Shown piece after piece: positions 11,103 through 22,354 of a stretch of 46,899 bases of DNA (the stretch's first letter is position 1; each line of letters opens with the position of its first letter). A model generated the notes under the pieces. It saw only the letters and a list, made by a program, of their open reading frames with translations. It did no database searches and was not told the origin of the DNA. Source of the DNA: Perkinsus olseni (Eukaryota; Perkinsozoa; Perkinsida); the NCBI GenBank assembly GCA_013115125.1, contig JABANN010000255.1:1-46899 (forward strand), read 5' to 3'. Made by a program: the position numbers and the translations under genes.

Positions 11103-11497
11103 TCAGCGACGCCCAATCGCCATCGCTCCAACTGCAACATTTTTACATTCCGGCATGACGGCAGAGCCTTCGTCCGAGACATCCCCGGCTACGGTAAGGT
11201 CGATTTCCCGCCCGCCTTCGCCACTCCAGCTGGCGTCCAATGCTTGCGTATCGTCGAGAGCTGAGGTCGAAGAAAGGACAATACGGAACAAAAGATACGA
11301 TAGCGGGGACCTTGCCAGCCTGGCAATGATGCTTACGGCTTGCAGCAGCCCAGTCGAGGAACAAGGCTCCCGCCTCTCCAATCACACCAGCAGCAGCATC
11401 AGGCTCATCCGCTGCTTGCGGTGGTGGTGGCGCTCTTGGTCTGACAGGAAAGCGAGGCTACGGCCATCGCCACCGAGACGAGGTAAAAGACCCTCAT
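11103..11497 (-). CDS. Possible small secreted acidic protein
   Basis: An ATG at 11497 opens MRVFYLVSVAMAVASLSC, a good signal-peptide pattern, followed by a Thr/Ser-rich stretch. Further down, a frame ending at 11103 reads ALDDTQALDASWSGEGG and EIDLTVAGDVSDEGSAV, an acidic sequence that looks coding. The splice between the two parts is not resolved, so they may not belong together. No family is recognised. Confidence 0.3.
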
Positions 11498-12389
11498 CGC
11501 GCCGAGTAGCCGTGCCCGATACCAGTCGTCGCAATAGCAGCTACGAGTTCTGGCATGACAAGGCATACCCCTTTTCACATAGACGTCATCACCTCGCTGG
11601 TGTCTCCGGCGAGGCCATCAGACCGAAGGCTCTGTTGTCGTGTGATACCGGTGATGGAGATGATGCGCTCCTGTCCTCTATGTATAGCATTCTCCCCCCA
11701 CCACCACCACCACCGCCGCCGTTTACTCTCGATCGCGTTGGTGTATGTGGGACCTGCAGTGGACTACGACCGGCTATCGCCCCTCGAGACCCTACCAGCT
11801 CCGGTTCTCTCGGCTCCGATGACTCCGAAGGAGAAGGGCTCCTGACGAGCTCCAAAGCAAGAGGACGTCTGCTCATGGACGCGTCACTGCGCCACGAAAT
11901 TCTGCTGCACCATCCCCTTGGCCCGGCCGATTGCCGACACTGAACTCAATCCGACCAGCCCTAACATCAGGAGGTTCATTTATCACATGAATCCGCTGAA
12001 TCTTGCTTTCTAGCCTTCCCTCGCATTTTCTCAACGACATGAACACCATACAACCTATCCCTATACTTGGGCATCAACATAAGATACTCCCTGTTGTAGG
12101 AGGTAGTGAGATTGGACAGCCCGAAAGTGTACCTCCGCTTCACTTGCGAGTTCGGTTCGGCATCCACCACCTCCCTCAGCCGTCGCAGATCGCCATCATC
12201 CATAGCAGGAGAGAAAGAGCCACTTCACCAGAGAGAAGAGAAGGGCGCCCCTCAAGCCAACAGCAGTGGTAGAGGAAACCGTTTGAATTCACGATCATGC
12301 CGGGACGGTCTGGCTAGGCGCCGGCTACATTACGGGAGGAGACGGCCAGCCGACGATCGACCTCCACCTTCACTCTAACCATGGACTCA
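11498..12389 (-). other. Unresolved stretch with small minus-strand open frames
   Basis: Two ATG-started frames stand out. At 12203-11976 a 75-residue frame reads MDDGDLRRLREVVDAEPN and later RRYTFGLSNLTTSYNREYL; its composition looks coding and it may be a complete small protein or the last exon of the gene upstream. At 11876-11589 a frame with a poly-Gly tract (nine Gly from a GGC/GGT run) and Ser/Pro-rich sequence looks low-complexity. I cannot build a full gene here. Confidence 0.3.
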
Positions 12390-13372
12390 TCATCCAACTC
12401 TTGCAGCAAAGCAAGTACTGAGAAGACCGTCCTGGGACCGAGACGCGGTCGCCCGGGTACCCCCACCAGCCGTGACTATGTTATTGTTGCTCTTCTCCTC
12501 AAGCGAGTCATCCTCCCCGACGTTGATGCTTCTCCCTTCCTCCTCGTCCTCTCCTAGTGGTACTGCCGAGAAGCATGGGAACAACCCGATAAGCACCCGA
12601 GACCCACCTTCGGACGACCGTCGAGTCCGACTAGTCAGCCGTGATCGATCCACAGAGGCCCTCCAACAGCTGTCCTCCTCCACCACCACAGGGCTCTCAT
12701 GTACCTTACCGTCAATCGCCGATGACAGGCCCATTTACAGTACCACTGGTGATGACGAATGCATCGACATGAAGGAGTCCCTCGGCAGAAGCTCCGACCC
12801 CGCTCGATGCTGCTGCTTCTGCTGTTCGACTGCGTAGGATACCGAAAGGTCGTAGGTGTCATCGTGACCGCCGCCACCACTACCACGCGAGGCAGGAGGC
12901 ACAGCCGTAGAGTCTGCATGGGAGCGATGGTGATCGCCGGGAAGTACATCACCCACCACGCAGCAGTCCCTCCCACAGCGGCCCACCGCCGGCTATACTC
13001 GAACACCGGCCGCTACCAAACCTCGCACTATCTCTCTGAATGGCAGAGGTCTCCTCCTCCTCGGAGGCCCTACCCAGTCCATGGCATCCGCAAACCGCGG
13101 TCGAGCACGCAGACTCACCAGGACCCTCGACGGCGGCGAGGATCGTCATCATCGGCAGCCAGATTCCCCTCGGCATCACACTCTTGAAAGCCGCGGCCTT
13201 CATCAGAGGACCGAGGCCTGTGAGTGAGTATAGAAAACTCACCCCCCAACTGATGCTGTGGACTACGACCCGCCTTGTGCCATCCCACTGTCATCAGCAC
13301 AGCTAACGAAGGAGTGATCTCCTCCAGACAGGATGCTCGCCCTACTACGGTGAACCCCTGACCAGTACTCAT
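12390..13372 (-). CDS. Probable membrane protein with acidic cytosolic tail
   Basis: Candidate multi-exon gene assembled only in part. From the ATG at 13372 it reads MSTGQGFTVVGRASCLEEI, then after an intron of about 52 nt GLGPLMKAAAFKSVMPRGIW and a hydrophobic stretch LPMMTILAAVEGP. Further down there is a second hydrophobic run, TAAWWVMYFPAITIAPM. The end is Ser/Asp/Glu-rich (GEDEEEGRSINVGEDDSLEE) and stops at 12390. The hydrophobic runs suggest at least two membrane spans followed by a soluble acidic tail. Exact splicing of the middle exons is unsettled, and the hydrophobic and acidic parts could belong to different genes. I do not recognise the family. Confidence 0.35.
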
Positions 13373-13491
13373 GCCCCTCAATCTACCCCGTCTCCACCTA
13401 CCACCATTGTACAGCTCGGACGACGCTGGGGAGAGGGGAGACGCCGTGCGGCTCGATGACGTCGCTGCCACGGCCTGCCGCTCTTCCGCCG

Positions 13492-14460
13492 TTACCTACG
13501 ATTCACAGTGGCCGGAGACCCGAGCGAGTCGTCCATCACATCCTTATTGTCAAGTATACTCAACCATGGTAGCCTCGATATGACGTACTCTCTGTAGTTG
13601 GGGTGCTCGCTACAAGGATTATCCTCCAACAGTAGTATCTACAACAGCTTCTGTCCGACTCAACCTTCAACCTATGATTCATCAACAGCGTTAATTTCCA
13701 ACACTCTGGGCGATCTAACATTCGCCACGACCAGGCCCAGTAGATCTCATCCTGTACAAATGTAGCCGGCGACCACAACGAGACCGGAGAGAGGGGTCAT
13801 TAGACCGCACCTCGAGGTTCCGGCAGTGCCGCCGTAGATGGTCTACTTCTTCTAACTCCCGGATGGCATTCTTACGCAGGTACAGCTCCCGCAGCCTCGA
13901 ACCTGTGAGGGCGCACAGGACGCTCCATTCTAGCGCCCACGAAGCCTAACGACATACCCGGGACTTGCAACGATATGCCATCACAACCATTCTAAAGAGT
14001 AATAATGATCAGCGCGACGCCGTGTGACAAACGGGGGAGTGTTGCAAGCGTTGCACAATCATCACAGCGCCGACGCTATGAGTCGTACCCGAGACCCTTC
14101 AGTGCGTAACCGGCTACTACACCCCAACGGCCATTATTACAGCCTTGGAATCCACTAAGCGTCCGGATACGGTTGACACTGAGGCTGCAGACCTCCAACG
14201 CTGGCATGGCTTCACCGATGATGCCGACGTCCCCAAGGTCGCTGCCCTGCCACACGACGACTACACCACATCTTGAGGGAGGATTACTCGGTGTCGCTCA
14301 CCCACAAGTTGAGCTTGGCGATCATGTCCAACCGATCGGAGCGGCATCTCAGCTGCAGCATCTGTCTGGTCAAGACCTTACTACCATCCGCAGTGACCCT
14401 CGGCGAAGGCGACGGCCGATTTTCGTTGTGGCTACTTTGATGACGCCGAGGTATTGGCAT
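13492..14460 (-). CDS. CFAP410: CFAP410 (C21orf2) leucine-rich-repeat ciliary protein
   Basis: Cilia- and flagella-associated protein 410 is a small LRR protein needed at the ciliary base; in animals it partners with NEK1. Exon pieces align in order with the family: SKVLTRQMLQ and LDMIAKLNLW, then SDLGDVGIIGEAMPALEVCS with LSVNRIRTLSGFQGC, then RLRELYLRKNAIRELEEV, then LLLEDNPCSEHPNYREYV and RLPWLSILDNKDV. These match the vertebrate order RKLNCW, LEVITLSVN, ELYLRRN, LWLAENPC, LDNQ. Several short introns separate the pieces. The ATG at 14460 gives a longer N-terminal Ser/Pro-rich extension than in animals, so the true start could be further in. The stop is the TAA at 13492. Its presence implies a flagellated stage. 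Confidence 0.8.
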
Positions 14461-14569
14461 GAGGATGGATAGTCCTACTGAAATCGCTCCTGGGGGGATT
14501 GACCAACTCAATAGGAAAGGACTGACAGCCAACGAGAAGCTGATGACGATGAACTAAATAAAGAGAGCC

Positions 14570-15867
14570 TTAGCCACTGAGCGTGCAAGTGGTGGTGAAA
14601 CCACCATCAACAGTGATGCTGCTGCCAGTAGTCATCGACGAGGCGTCGCTTAGCAGATACAGCACCGCCGAGGTGACCTGACAAAGCAAATGTCTATCCC
14701 TCGCAATGATAACGCTCTCTGCCACTACGGCCTACTTCGTTCATCTCAGCGAACCTCCCCAGAGGTATACGGTCCCTCATAGGCTTAGCCTTCTCCTCGA
14801 CACCCCAGACTCTAGTCCCCATTGGTGTCATCACAACAGTAGGACACACGGAGTTGCACCGGATACCGTAAGGGCCTGAGCATCACGACGACCGTCACAG
14901 ACTACCAGCACTCGAGAGGTGGCATCTGATTACCCAGTTCCAATGCGGTCATTTTGCTGAGCATGTCAAGACCAGCCTTGGAGCAGCAGTAGGCCGTGTG
15001 ACGCGGTAGGGCAATAGACGAGGCTTGGGAGCTCATGTTAACCTACCACCTTCTATATGAAGAGCAATACTGCATCTACACTACTGGTACTGATACCCCA
15101 TCGATTATGATGATAGGAAGATAAACGAGCGATCACCGGGATGCCCTCCTACAATAGAGCCTTTAATCCCTCTGTCCTTCATAGCCTGTCCAACAACCTT
15201 GGTTGCGACAAATGGCCCGCCAAGATTGGTGTCCACGTGGTCATCAAAGGACTCGCTGGTCATCTCCAGTAGGGGGTCCAACCTCTAAGGAGAAGTGCAA
15301 TGATGACCATGACAGCCCACCTCCAGTGGCCGCCTCTCCCTACCGCTATTCCCGCACAGTTGACGAGGCCATGAATCTGCTCCTCCTGCTCGAGGGCATC
15401 CTTCAGGGCTGTCTCGAACACTGAATGATCGGAGACGTCCACTGCTAGATGGGACAGCTTGGCTGCCTTGTCTTTATCCAGGCTGGCTGACTGAGAGACG
15501 AAGGCGGTGAGAATACCATATCACATACGGCAGGGGCGTCTTTCAAACACTCTCAGAAGGAGTAAAAGAGCCGGGACACTGAAATCAATGGGATACAAAC
15601 AGGATAGGGAATGGCACGAGGACCCTCTAGGAGCACTCAATGCGAAGTTCACCTTGCGGAAAAGCGATATCACTGATCGACGAGCCGACTAGTTGGCCCC
15701 CACCCTCCAGTATGACCCACCAGATCTTCCAAGTCGGTCCTGGTTCTAGACACCGCCAACACTCTAGCGTTGCTGTGTAATAATGAGAGCACCACATCAC
15801 GGCCGAGGCCTTTGCCGGCACCCGTTACGACGAAGAATCTATTAAGGAAGTCAAAGGCCACAGACAT
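14570..15867 (-). CDS. Short-chain dehydrogenase/reductase, L-xylulose reductase-like
   Basis: Classical SDR with an N-terminal Rossmann fold for NAD(P)H. The start ATG at 15867 opens [12 protein letters not shown] and then [14 protein letters not shown], the TGxxxGxG nucleotide loop. Other exons give [43 protein letters not shown] (the NAG-type motif), [19 protein letters not shown] (catalytic Ser and YxxxK), [14 protein letters not shown] and [13 protein letters not shown]. The C-terminus is [20 protein letters not shown] and stops at 14570. The [17 protein letters not shown] stretch and the SSQ...YC.SK pattern fit dicarbonyl/L-xylulose reductase (DCXR) best. At least five introns interrupt it. 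The SDR family is certain; the substrate is inferred. Confidence 0.88.
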
Positions 15868-16117
15868 TGATGAAAAAAAGAAAAGCTGTGCTGCGGACCA
15901 TACACGCACTCCCACCACATCTAACAACCAAACACCACAAGACTCTTCAATAGAACTGTACCTCGGGGAAGACGGCCAATGGCGGCAGCACCTTCACTCC
16001 TGCTGCCAATGACCGATTCCAGTAATAACAAGCACCCCAGGCATGGGGTTTGGTAAGGAATAATAAGCAGGGAAGAGGTTGATGGGGACGTTACTAATCA
16101 GCGATGGTTCAAGGCGA

Positions 16118-17070
16118 TTAGGCGTAGTTATCAATGATGGACTTATTGACATCAGCTATGCTAGCTCCCTCCTTTCCAGGCTCTTCCTTAGTGAACTGCT
16201 GGAGCTTGAAGATACTCTCAATGACGGCAACCTGAAGCAAGCAGGACGACTGATAATTACCGCCACCTCCCTTTGTAGTACCTCCGTAGCAGTGGTGTCC
16301 ATACCGCAGAAGGCAGCCCAGTCGTTGGCTACCATACCGGCACCGACAGCATCGGAACCTCGGTTCACCGTACCAGCGGTCAAAGGGACCTAGACAGGGC
16401 GCCTACCAAACTATTTGCCAAAGGAAAGGTTACCTGCAGGAGCTGACTGAGCTCATCCATCTCCTCAACGGTTGTTTTCGGGTGTACCAGTCCTCCTTGA
16501 TTGGTGAGGGTGAGGTAAGTGCCGACTAGCACATTACCAGCAATAGCCCCACGGAACACTTCAACCTACAGTGACAAACTTGCACGCTACAGCTACTACG
16601 AGCCCTGTCAACATACCTGCAACACATCTTGGATGATCTCCTCAGTCTCCCTATCGAGATCAGGATGCACCAGGGCAACATAATCGTTGCACACGATACA
16701 GTTGCCGAGGGCTGACAACCGTTCCTCCACTCGTTGAATCTGACAACCACTCCGACATTGAGGTGCCAGCGACCACCTTCGCTACACTTACCTTCACATC
16801 CTCAGGCAATGCGTTCCTTAAATGCTGCAACTCATTGTCCGTAGTGATGCTGGGGACCAGCAAACCGTGTCGGTTGCCAACGCAGACTCGACCGGGGATC
16901 CTTGTGCCCCCGATGGTGGCGTGAACGACGGGAATGTGAGGCTTCAACTCACTCTCGAAAGCCGAGTAGAAGTTCTCACTGCCTCCCAAAGCCACAATAC
17001 AGTAAGAGTTCGTGAGCATGGCGAAGACACCCACTTCATTTGAGTTCTCGAAGGCACACCTCACAGCCAT
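16118..17070 (-). CDS. EIF6: Eukaryotic translation initiation factor 6
   Basis: eIF6 binds the 60S ribosomal subunit, prevents early joining with 40S, and is needed for 60S biogenesis. Exon 1 (17070-16792) reads [37 protein letters not shown] and [17 protein letters not shown], all nearly invariant in the family. A 52-nt intron follows, then [20 protein letters not shown] and [17 protein letters not shown], then [38 protein letters not shown] and [14 protein letters not shown]. The last exon, [13 protein letters not shown], ends with INDYA-like IIDNYA at 16118. Its length of roughly 245 residues fits the family. A very short upstream gap separates it from a tRNA-Pro gene. Identification is secure. 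Confidence 0.95.
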
Positions 17071-17646
17071 TCTTCAGTAATAAACAGAGACTGAACTAAT
17101 AACAAACCAACTCCTGGGTAATGGCACTTTCTCACCCCACGGTTTAACAATGTGCATCAGAACAACCTCACATGGGAAGTCTAAGCCTTTCAGAAATCTG
17201 CGGAAATGCAGAATCGAAAATATCCTCAGATACTTCAACGCTAGTGGAAACTGCCTGAATTCATCGCAGTTGCGTGATGATAGCCCACTCACACCTAAAG
17301 CTGATACTTCCTGAAATTTAACGTAGATCTGAACAGAAACGACTGAGACCTTCCTCTTCTCAGTGCGACTCACTATTAAGTGCGATGACGCCTGTGCGAG
17401 CGTGAGAGTACGACGGCAGATGTCTAGGGACCCATCATGGGTCACCCATGTGCCGGTAGCAAGCTGCTTGATGGGTGCGAATTCCACATGAATAGCAAGA
17501 GTGGCGCTATCACCAACCGAAGTATTGTCCGACAGCGGCGCGCTGTACCTTGGCCGACATATATACAATCGGCACTGCTACGAAGAATTGCACTTGACTA
17601 TATAGCGAAAAGACGTGGACGACAGGAACGAAAAATACAAAAGAAT

Positions 17647-17718
17647 GGGCTGGGCCGAGAATCGAACTCGGGACCTCTCGCACCCAAAGCGAGAATCATA
17701 CCACTAGACCACACAGCC
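17647..17718 (-). tRNA. tRNA-Pro (anticodon TGG)
   Basis: The 72-nt minus-strand sequence starts GGCTGTGTGGTCTAGTGG and folds as a full cloverleaf. The D arm carries the A box, the anticodon stem TCTCGC/GCGAGA encloses loop TTTGGGT with anticodon TGG, and the T arm is CCGAG-TTCGATT-CTCGG. The acceptor pairs except for one mismatch at the sixth position. No intron and no encoded CCA. A T-run 3' of the gene (AAAA at 17639-17642 on the plus strand) fits a Pol III terminator. Open frames across this site are only shadows of the tRNA. Confidence 0.95.
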
Positions 17719-18272
17719 GATAAAAACACACAATCACACAAGATGTGTAGAATGCTGGCCGTGAGAGACAGGATCGGGCGTGCGCTACTCTGGATATCTG
17801 TGTAAAGATATCTAGCCGTTTCGTGTCTCATCTGTCTCCTCGGTTACTAAGATTGAGAGAAGTCTCGTGACTAGTTCAGTTGCATTTGCCCTCCGGAAGC
17901 GCTGTCTTCCATTGATCTCTGCAACTTCCCGTCAATCAAGCTATCTACATCAAGAACTCTACTTGCGTTCTAGTCCATCCCCAACTACACCAACCCCGCC
18001 CCTTCGAGAGAGCATACTACACAAAGAGGTCCATACGTGTTGGGCACGTCACTCGACACAACACTGATGACCTGCGCCACAGGACGTCTGTCTCTATTCA
18101 TGCTACACAACTGTCACTTCTCACTCGACCACTTCGAAAAACCTTTCATGTTATACCTATAGAAGCGTCGTTGTGCATTTGACGAAAGGAGGCGTTCAGC
18201 TAATTGAGCACGCAAGTTGCGAATCTCAAAAAAAACGCATAGGGTTCGAGAGAATACGTGGATCTGTGAGCA
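17719..18272. other. Intergenic gap between tRNA-Pro and the SNARE gene
   Basis: About 550 bp with no coding signal on either strand that I can support. It would hold the 3' UTR of the minus-strand SNARE gene at its right end. Confidence 0.5.
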
Positions 18273-19019
18273 TCATCTCATAGAGCCGAGCCCTGTGTTG
18301 ATATAGTCTTGCAGCCTGTGAGCCGCAAATAACGTGACGAGTATTACCGTCGCCACCACTAGAACCTGAGTATAGACGACGCTGCCGCCGTAGCTCCCGG
18401 AAACCATGGATACAGGGAGAGGACGAAAACTAAAGCGTCTCGTGATACTTACACACCATGACCGATCGCTGATGCTGTGTCCCAGCCTAGCGGCTTTCTC
18501 CAGCTCGCGGACAGCCTCTGAAAGGTGCACTGTGCTGCCAGCGGCTGCTTGGTCGGGGGCCCACCCTTGCTGTCACTAACAGTGGTTTCAACCGTATTCT
18601 CTACGCTAGAGATTTGCTGTCCCTGGTCCGATACCATCACTGCTAAGTCGCGGAACATATCCGAGACTTGCTGTACCTGCATGCCCCTCGTGCCGTGAGC
18701 GCCCCCCATAGAAGCTCTCACTTGCTCATGAATCCGAGATATACCGGCATGCCGTTCATGGACAACTCGCTCGTCGACGAAGGCGTGGGAGTCGCCACTC
18801 TGAGGGCCACATCATGATCCAGATGACGGGATAAGAGCTGCCTACTTCGCGATGCTCTAGTTCTTGTGCAAGTAGGCCGTGACTCTCCTCATGAAGAGGG
18901 TCATCCACCGCGCACTCATAGCGACTCGAGGGAGGCGGATGCCGTCCGAGATGAGAAGAAGAGCCGCTTTCCTTCGACCCCTTCATAGGGCAGTAAAAAC
19001 GGAGGCCTGCCGGTCCCAT
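18273..19019 (-). CDS. Short syntaxin-type SNARE, tail-anchored
   Basis: Vesicle-fusion SNARE. Exons 19019-18846, 18799-18722 and 18676-18565 join in phase across introns of 46 and 45 nt. They give HLLAQELEHRE-type sequence, then VDERVVHERHAGISRIHEQ and VQQVSDMFRDLAVMVSDQGQ, followed by ISSVENTVETTVSDSK. This is a Q-SNARE heptad region with the zero-layer Gln in SDQGQQ. The next exon continues HLSEAVRELEKAARLG, and the last gives the tail anchor VLVVATVILVTLFAAH, with the stop at 18273. There is only 85 bp to the stop of the upstream gene, so the protein seems to lack the three-helix Habc domain of ordinary syntaxins. An intron of 35 nt in my model is the least certain join. Confidence 0.82.
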
Positions 19020-19104
19020 CGATCCCCACCAACCAAAGGCACTGCCCCTTAGCGCACAACGGTAAGGTTCCTATCCACAAGTAACTATTCTACATGCTGC
19101 ATGT

Positions 19105-20510
19105 CTAATACCCAAAGGACGTCAGGTTACTCTTATACGACCCAGGGCCCGGCACTCTCGAGCTCCATTGGTTAGGGACGTTCCATCCCTGACAATGAGC
19201 ACCTCATGATCCAAGCCGCTGCCCTCATGAACGCCCTACCGCAGGACGACTCGACATACTGAACGCTGGTGACGAGGTCCCTGTCCCCTTGACGTTCCGC
19301 ATGCTATACCTACACCACCAAAAGTCCAACGCGAGCCTCCCAACAGGGTGTCTCCCACGATCCCGGTCCTGGAACCTTGAACGCCCTCTTGCCGATACTG
19401 GAGGCCGAACTATGGGCGAAGGAATAGCCGTGGTGCTCTGAGGGGCCAACCACCGGCGTATAATATCGTGGCGCGCGACACGCATCTGCCCACCTTTGAG
19501 GAGGCTAGCGGGAGAATAGGTCCCCGGTCCTGGGTTCCTCATTATCTCTGCTGAGACCCCAAGAGTATCCTTCTGAAGAAAGCGCTATGGCAGGCCTGCC
19601 AGATCATACGCCCACCTTCGTTCGTGCTCTCAAGGTATATCGAGGCCCACAGCCTCCCGGATTCTGAGGGGTCTTATACGCGCCAGGCCCAGGTCGCAGA
19701 GCCGCTGGAAAGGTAAAGGAAATTGAAACTAGCTGCTGATGCGTCGGTGGCACCTACCAGTACTGCTGCCAGGACCCCCAATAGGTGGTCGGGTGCTCGT
19801 GCCGAAACCATAGCTGAGGCTGGCGGCCAGGACAGGGTCCCTCGGTCGGTACCTACGTGGCCGCTCAGCCATGCAGCAGCGCCCGAGAAGAAGGAGCCGA
19901 CTTGTCAGGCCCCGGCATGTCGTTCCTCCGCTGGTTGAATCTTCGACTACTACCAAAGCCGTATCTTGGGGCGCCCTACAAGCTAACAGGTTCGCCCAAA
20001 ATCGGTGTCGCCGATATCTGACCTTAAGCTTTGGATTGCTGTAAATTAACGGGGGGTTGTAGGCGCCAGGACCAGGGTTATTGAGAGGACGAGAGTAACT
20101 GATGGTCATGGAGAGCTTCGACAGGCTGTGGAGGCCAAGCAACGGTACAAGTGGCGTCCAGGAAGGGTCCACTTGGGTGCTGTACTGAAGTTGGACAAGC
20201 TGACCATGTAGGCCCCATCCCCTTGGAACCGCTGTGAACGACAAGTCGAAGTAGTCGACATCATCATGTTGTGAGGGGACGATCGACTTATCACTGGTGA
20301 GCCTGACGACAATCTCGCTGATGACCAGAGAACAGCATAGCCTCTACTCGTGGCGGTCCTGAGGTGGTCACTCGAGGTCTGACGAAAGGCAGTTGACATA
20401 GCGGGCGTTGCCGGGGCGGTGGCTGCTGCCGCTGGCGGGCCCTCTGCGAAGGTACTGGCCTCGGCGTCCGATACGACACCTGGCAGCAGCAGTGCATCCG
20501 ATGGGCTCAT
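19105..20510 (-). CDS. SHIPPO (PGP-rich, sperm-tail type) repeat protein
   Basis: SHIPPO/STPGR repeats occur in axonemal and outer-dense-fibre proteins such as ODF3. Several repeats are readable in successive exons: RPLNNPGPGAYNPPLIYS, APRYGFGSSRRFNQRR followed by NDMPGPD, SLSYGFGTSTRPPIGGPG, RPGPGAYKTPQNPGG followed by GPRYTLRART, RNPGPGTYSPASLLK, and the terminal PGPGSYKSNLTSFGY with the stop at 19105. The alternation of PGPGxY and YxFG/YTLR is diagnostic. The start is uncertain: an ATG at 20510 opens an Ala/Pro-rich leader, while an ATG at 20109 starts right before the first repeat. Several short introns have not been placed exactly. It adds to the flagellar signal from CFAP410. Confidence 0.72.
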
Positions 20511-20514
20511 GGCC

Positions 20515-21458
20515 TCAGAGCAGGTTCCGACCTAGCAGAGCCTGTATGTCGGGACTGACGCTACTGCCATTGCCGGAGTTCACGATGTATCTGTCGTGGA
20601 AGGCTTTGCTGGGGATAGAAGGTCCCGCCGGGGTAGAACCCGGGACCTTCGGATTGCCCTCTACCAAACCTACTCAGCTCCCACTGTCCCAACCGCTCCG
20701 GCGTCCAACAGAGCCTCGACTAGGGCCCGATCAGAAGGTCTCTGCTGTAAGGCACTCACCAGCCACGGCAATCCCGAGGGATCTGGAGATACCACCGTCC
20801 ATCAGCCGACTCCAGCTCCCTACTACCGTTGGAATCCGGACTGATACGCCTCTTGCCGAGAACAGCTCGAACTACCTCAGCGCGGCCCTCCCGAACGGAC
20901 CAGGCGAGAACCTGACCCTTACCATAGCAGCGGCGCCCCTCTCTCTTCACTACCTCTCGCAAGTCCTCTAGCGATGCCGCTGTCAATAGTCCATCCACAG
21001 ATCCCTCTGCCTCCAATACTGCATCCCGAAGGTTCATCCACGACTGATACGCAACCCCTGCCCTACCCATGGCAAGGGTCGCCCTACCTGGGCCTCCTCA
21101 GTCAACGTGATGACCTTCTCCCCCTCCTCAGTCACGGCCCCAGCCGTACCCGATTCCGGTTCCTCAGTCGGCTGGTCCGCAGTCTACAGCGAAGACAGCG
21201 CTGCGTGGCCTTGCAAGGCAGCCTTTCCCTACAGGTCCTTTATCACTGTCGACCAGATCGTGAGATGCATCAGGTCCATCAGGCGCTGGAAGGGGATCTG
21301 CGCCAAAAACTGGCCGAGGCGGCAGGGAAGCTTCAGCCACCTTGAGACAGTGTTTTCGCTTCCTCAACTCCCGCTTCTCCTCCCTCTTCAAAATCCTCAT
21401 CATACCCATCACCAGCAAGCACTGCTCCGACTCCAGAGGCCTCTTCTTGGGAAGCCAT
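20515..21458 (-). CDS. Acidic multi-exon protein, function unknown
   Basis: Starting at the ATG at 21458 the sequence reads MASQEEASGVGAVLAGDGYD and DEDFEEGGEAGVEEAKTLSQ. After a 43-nt intron it continues with DPLPAPDGPDASHDLV, and after a further intron with EEGEKVITLTEEAQ. After a 44-nt intron it gives SWMNLRDAVLEAEGSVDGLL and AASLEDLRE. Later pieces, EALLDAGAVG and AFHDRYIVNSGNG, look coding, and a plausible final stop is the TGA at 20515. The ALVEALLDAGA piece resembles an ankyrin-repeat helix, but one short match is not enough to call the fold. Downstream splicing (20620-20850) is unsettled and coincides with a GC-rich hairpin. Confidence 0.5.
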
Positions 21459-21788
21459 CAACGCGGGTCAATAACGATGCTGTGATGCCAATCTTGCGCA
21501 CTTCCAGCCAATTTCGTGGCGCGCGACATCTTGCGCCACGAAATTGCTACGGCAAATTTGAAGATGTTAACCAGAATAATTGACTCTGAAACTTGGAGCC
21601 GATTGATGCGCGTGGCATCTCTTCCATCTGGGGTCCAGAACCTATTTAGTCTACCCGCTCTTGTCTTTGCTTTGGCCCAGTACACTGTTCTGGGAACAGT
21701 ATACCGCCCCTGCATACCCCATACCACTCCTTTCTATCCTCTCGCCGCTCTGGATTACTACGTCCCTGTTCAATTGTCAGCTGTTTTA

Positions 21789-22354
21789 ATGGCGGTAGGG
21801 TCCCCCACGAAGAAGGCCGTGGTCCACCCCCCTCGGCATCCGATCGAGGCGTCTGAGCTGGGCCGGAGGTTCAACCCTTATGATATCCTTGGCATACCCA
21901 AGACGGCCACTACTACTGTGGTCAAGAGGGCCTACCGGAAGAGGGCCTTGAAGTTGCATCCTGACAAGAATCCAGGAGAGCAGCAAGCCGTCTACGCGGC
22001 GATGTTCAATAACCTTACACTGATGTAGGAACGGGTAATGTCTGGTCGTGATTAGGGGAAGGAGTGGTATGACAGATACGAGTCCCTACTGGACCCTCCC
22101 ACACGTCAAGCCATCGACGATAGAATGGCAGCATCGGAGCAGGAGGAGGCTACAAGGCAGATGCAGACCGCCGAACAGAGCCGGCTGAGGGAAGATCTTT
22201 TGGCAAAGTACTAGGAACGGGGTTAGGGGGGGGGGCGTCGATGGATAGCACTCGTACTGAGAGGGACAGAGCGTCGAGGCTCGTGCCTGAGTGCTACATT
22301 CTCTCGCTTGAATCAAGTCCGGATCTACCAGTGATGACAACAGCTTCTTCATAA
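21789..22354 (+). CDS. J-domain (DnaJ/Hsp40) co-chaperone
   Basis: J-domain proteins stimulate Hsp70 ATPase activity. The frame from the ATG at 21789 has [36 protein letters not shown] (with the essential HPD) and [10 protein letters not shown] 51-nt intron, starting GTAGGAACGG and ending GACAG, restores helices III-IV as [18 protein letters not shown]. Without splicing two in-frame TAG codons would interrupt it. A charged coil, [16 protein letters not shown], follows and then, after a 41-nt intron, [14 protein letters not shown] to the TAA at 22352-22354. The arrangement, a J domain at the N-terminus followed by a charged helix, recalls DNAJC17, which is spliceosome-linked, but that is only a resemblance. 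The HSP70 at the window's left edge is its natural partner class. Confidence 0.75.

Noticed and set aside
17074-17568. 164-residue minus-strand open frame just upstream of eIF6
   Set aside because: No recognisable domain, no coding-like bias, and it sits where the eIF6 promoter and 5' UTR should be, next to a tRNA gene.
17437-17831. Open frames on both strands reading GLGRESNSGPLAPKAR and similar
   Set aside because: These are translations of the tRNA-Pro gene itself; such strings are a familiar artefact.
20610-20690. tRNA-like antisense block with a 9-bp hairpin AAGGTCCCG...CGGGACCTT
   Set aside because: The T stem has mismatches and no full cloverleaf forms; an open minus-strand frame of the overlapping gene explains much of it.
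21990-22080. In-frame TAG codons in the J-domain gene, hinting at stop-codon reassignment
   Set aside because: A 51-nt GT-AG intron removes both and restores the J-domain helices exactly.
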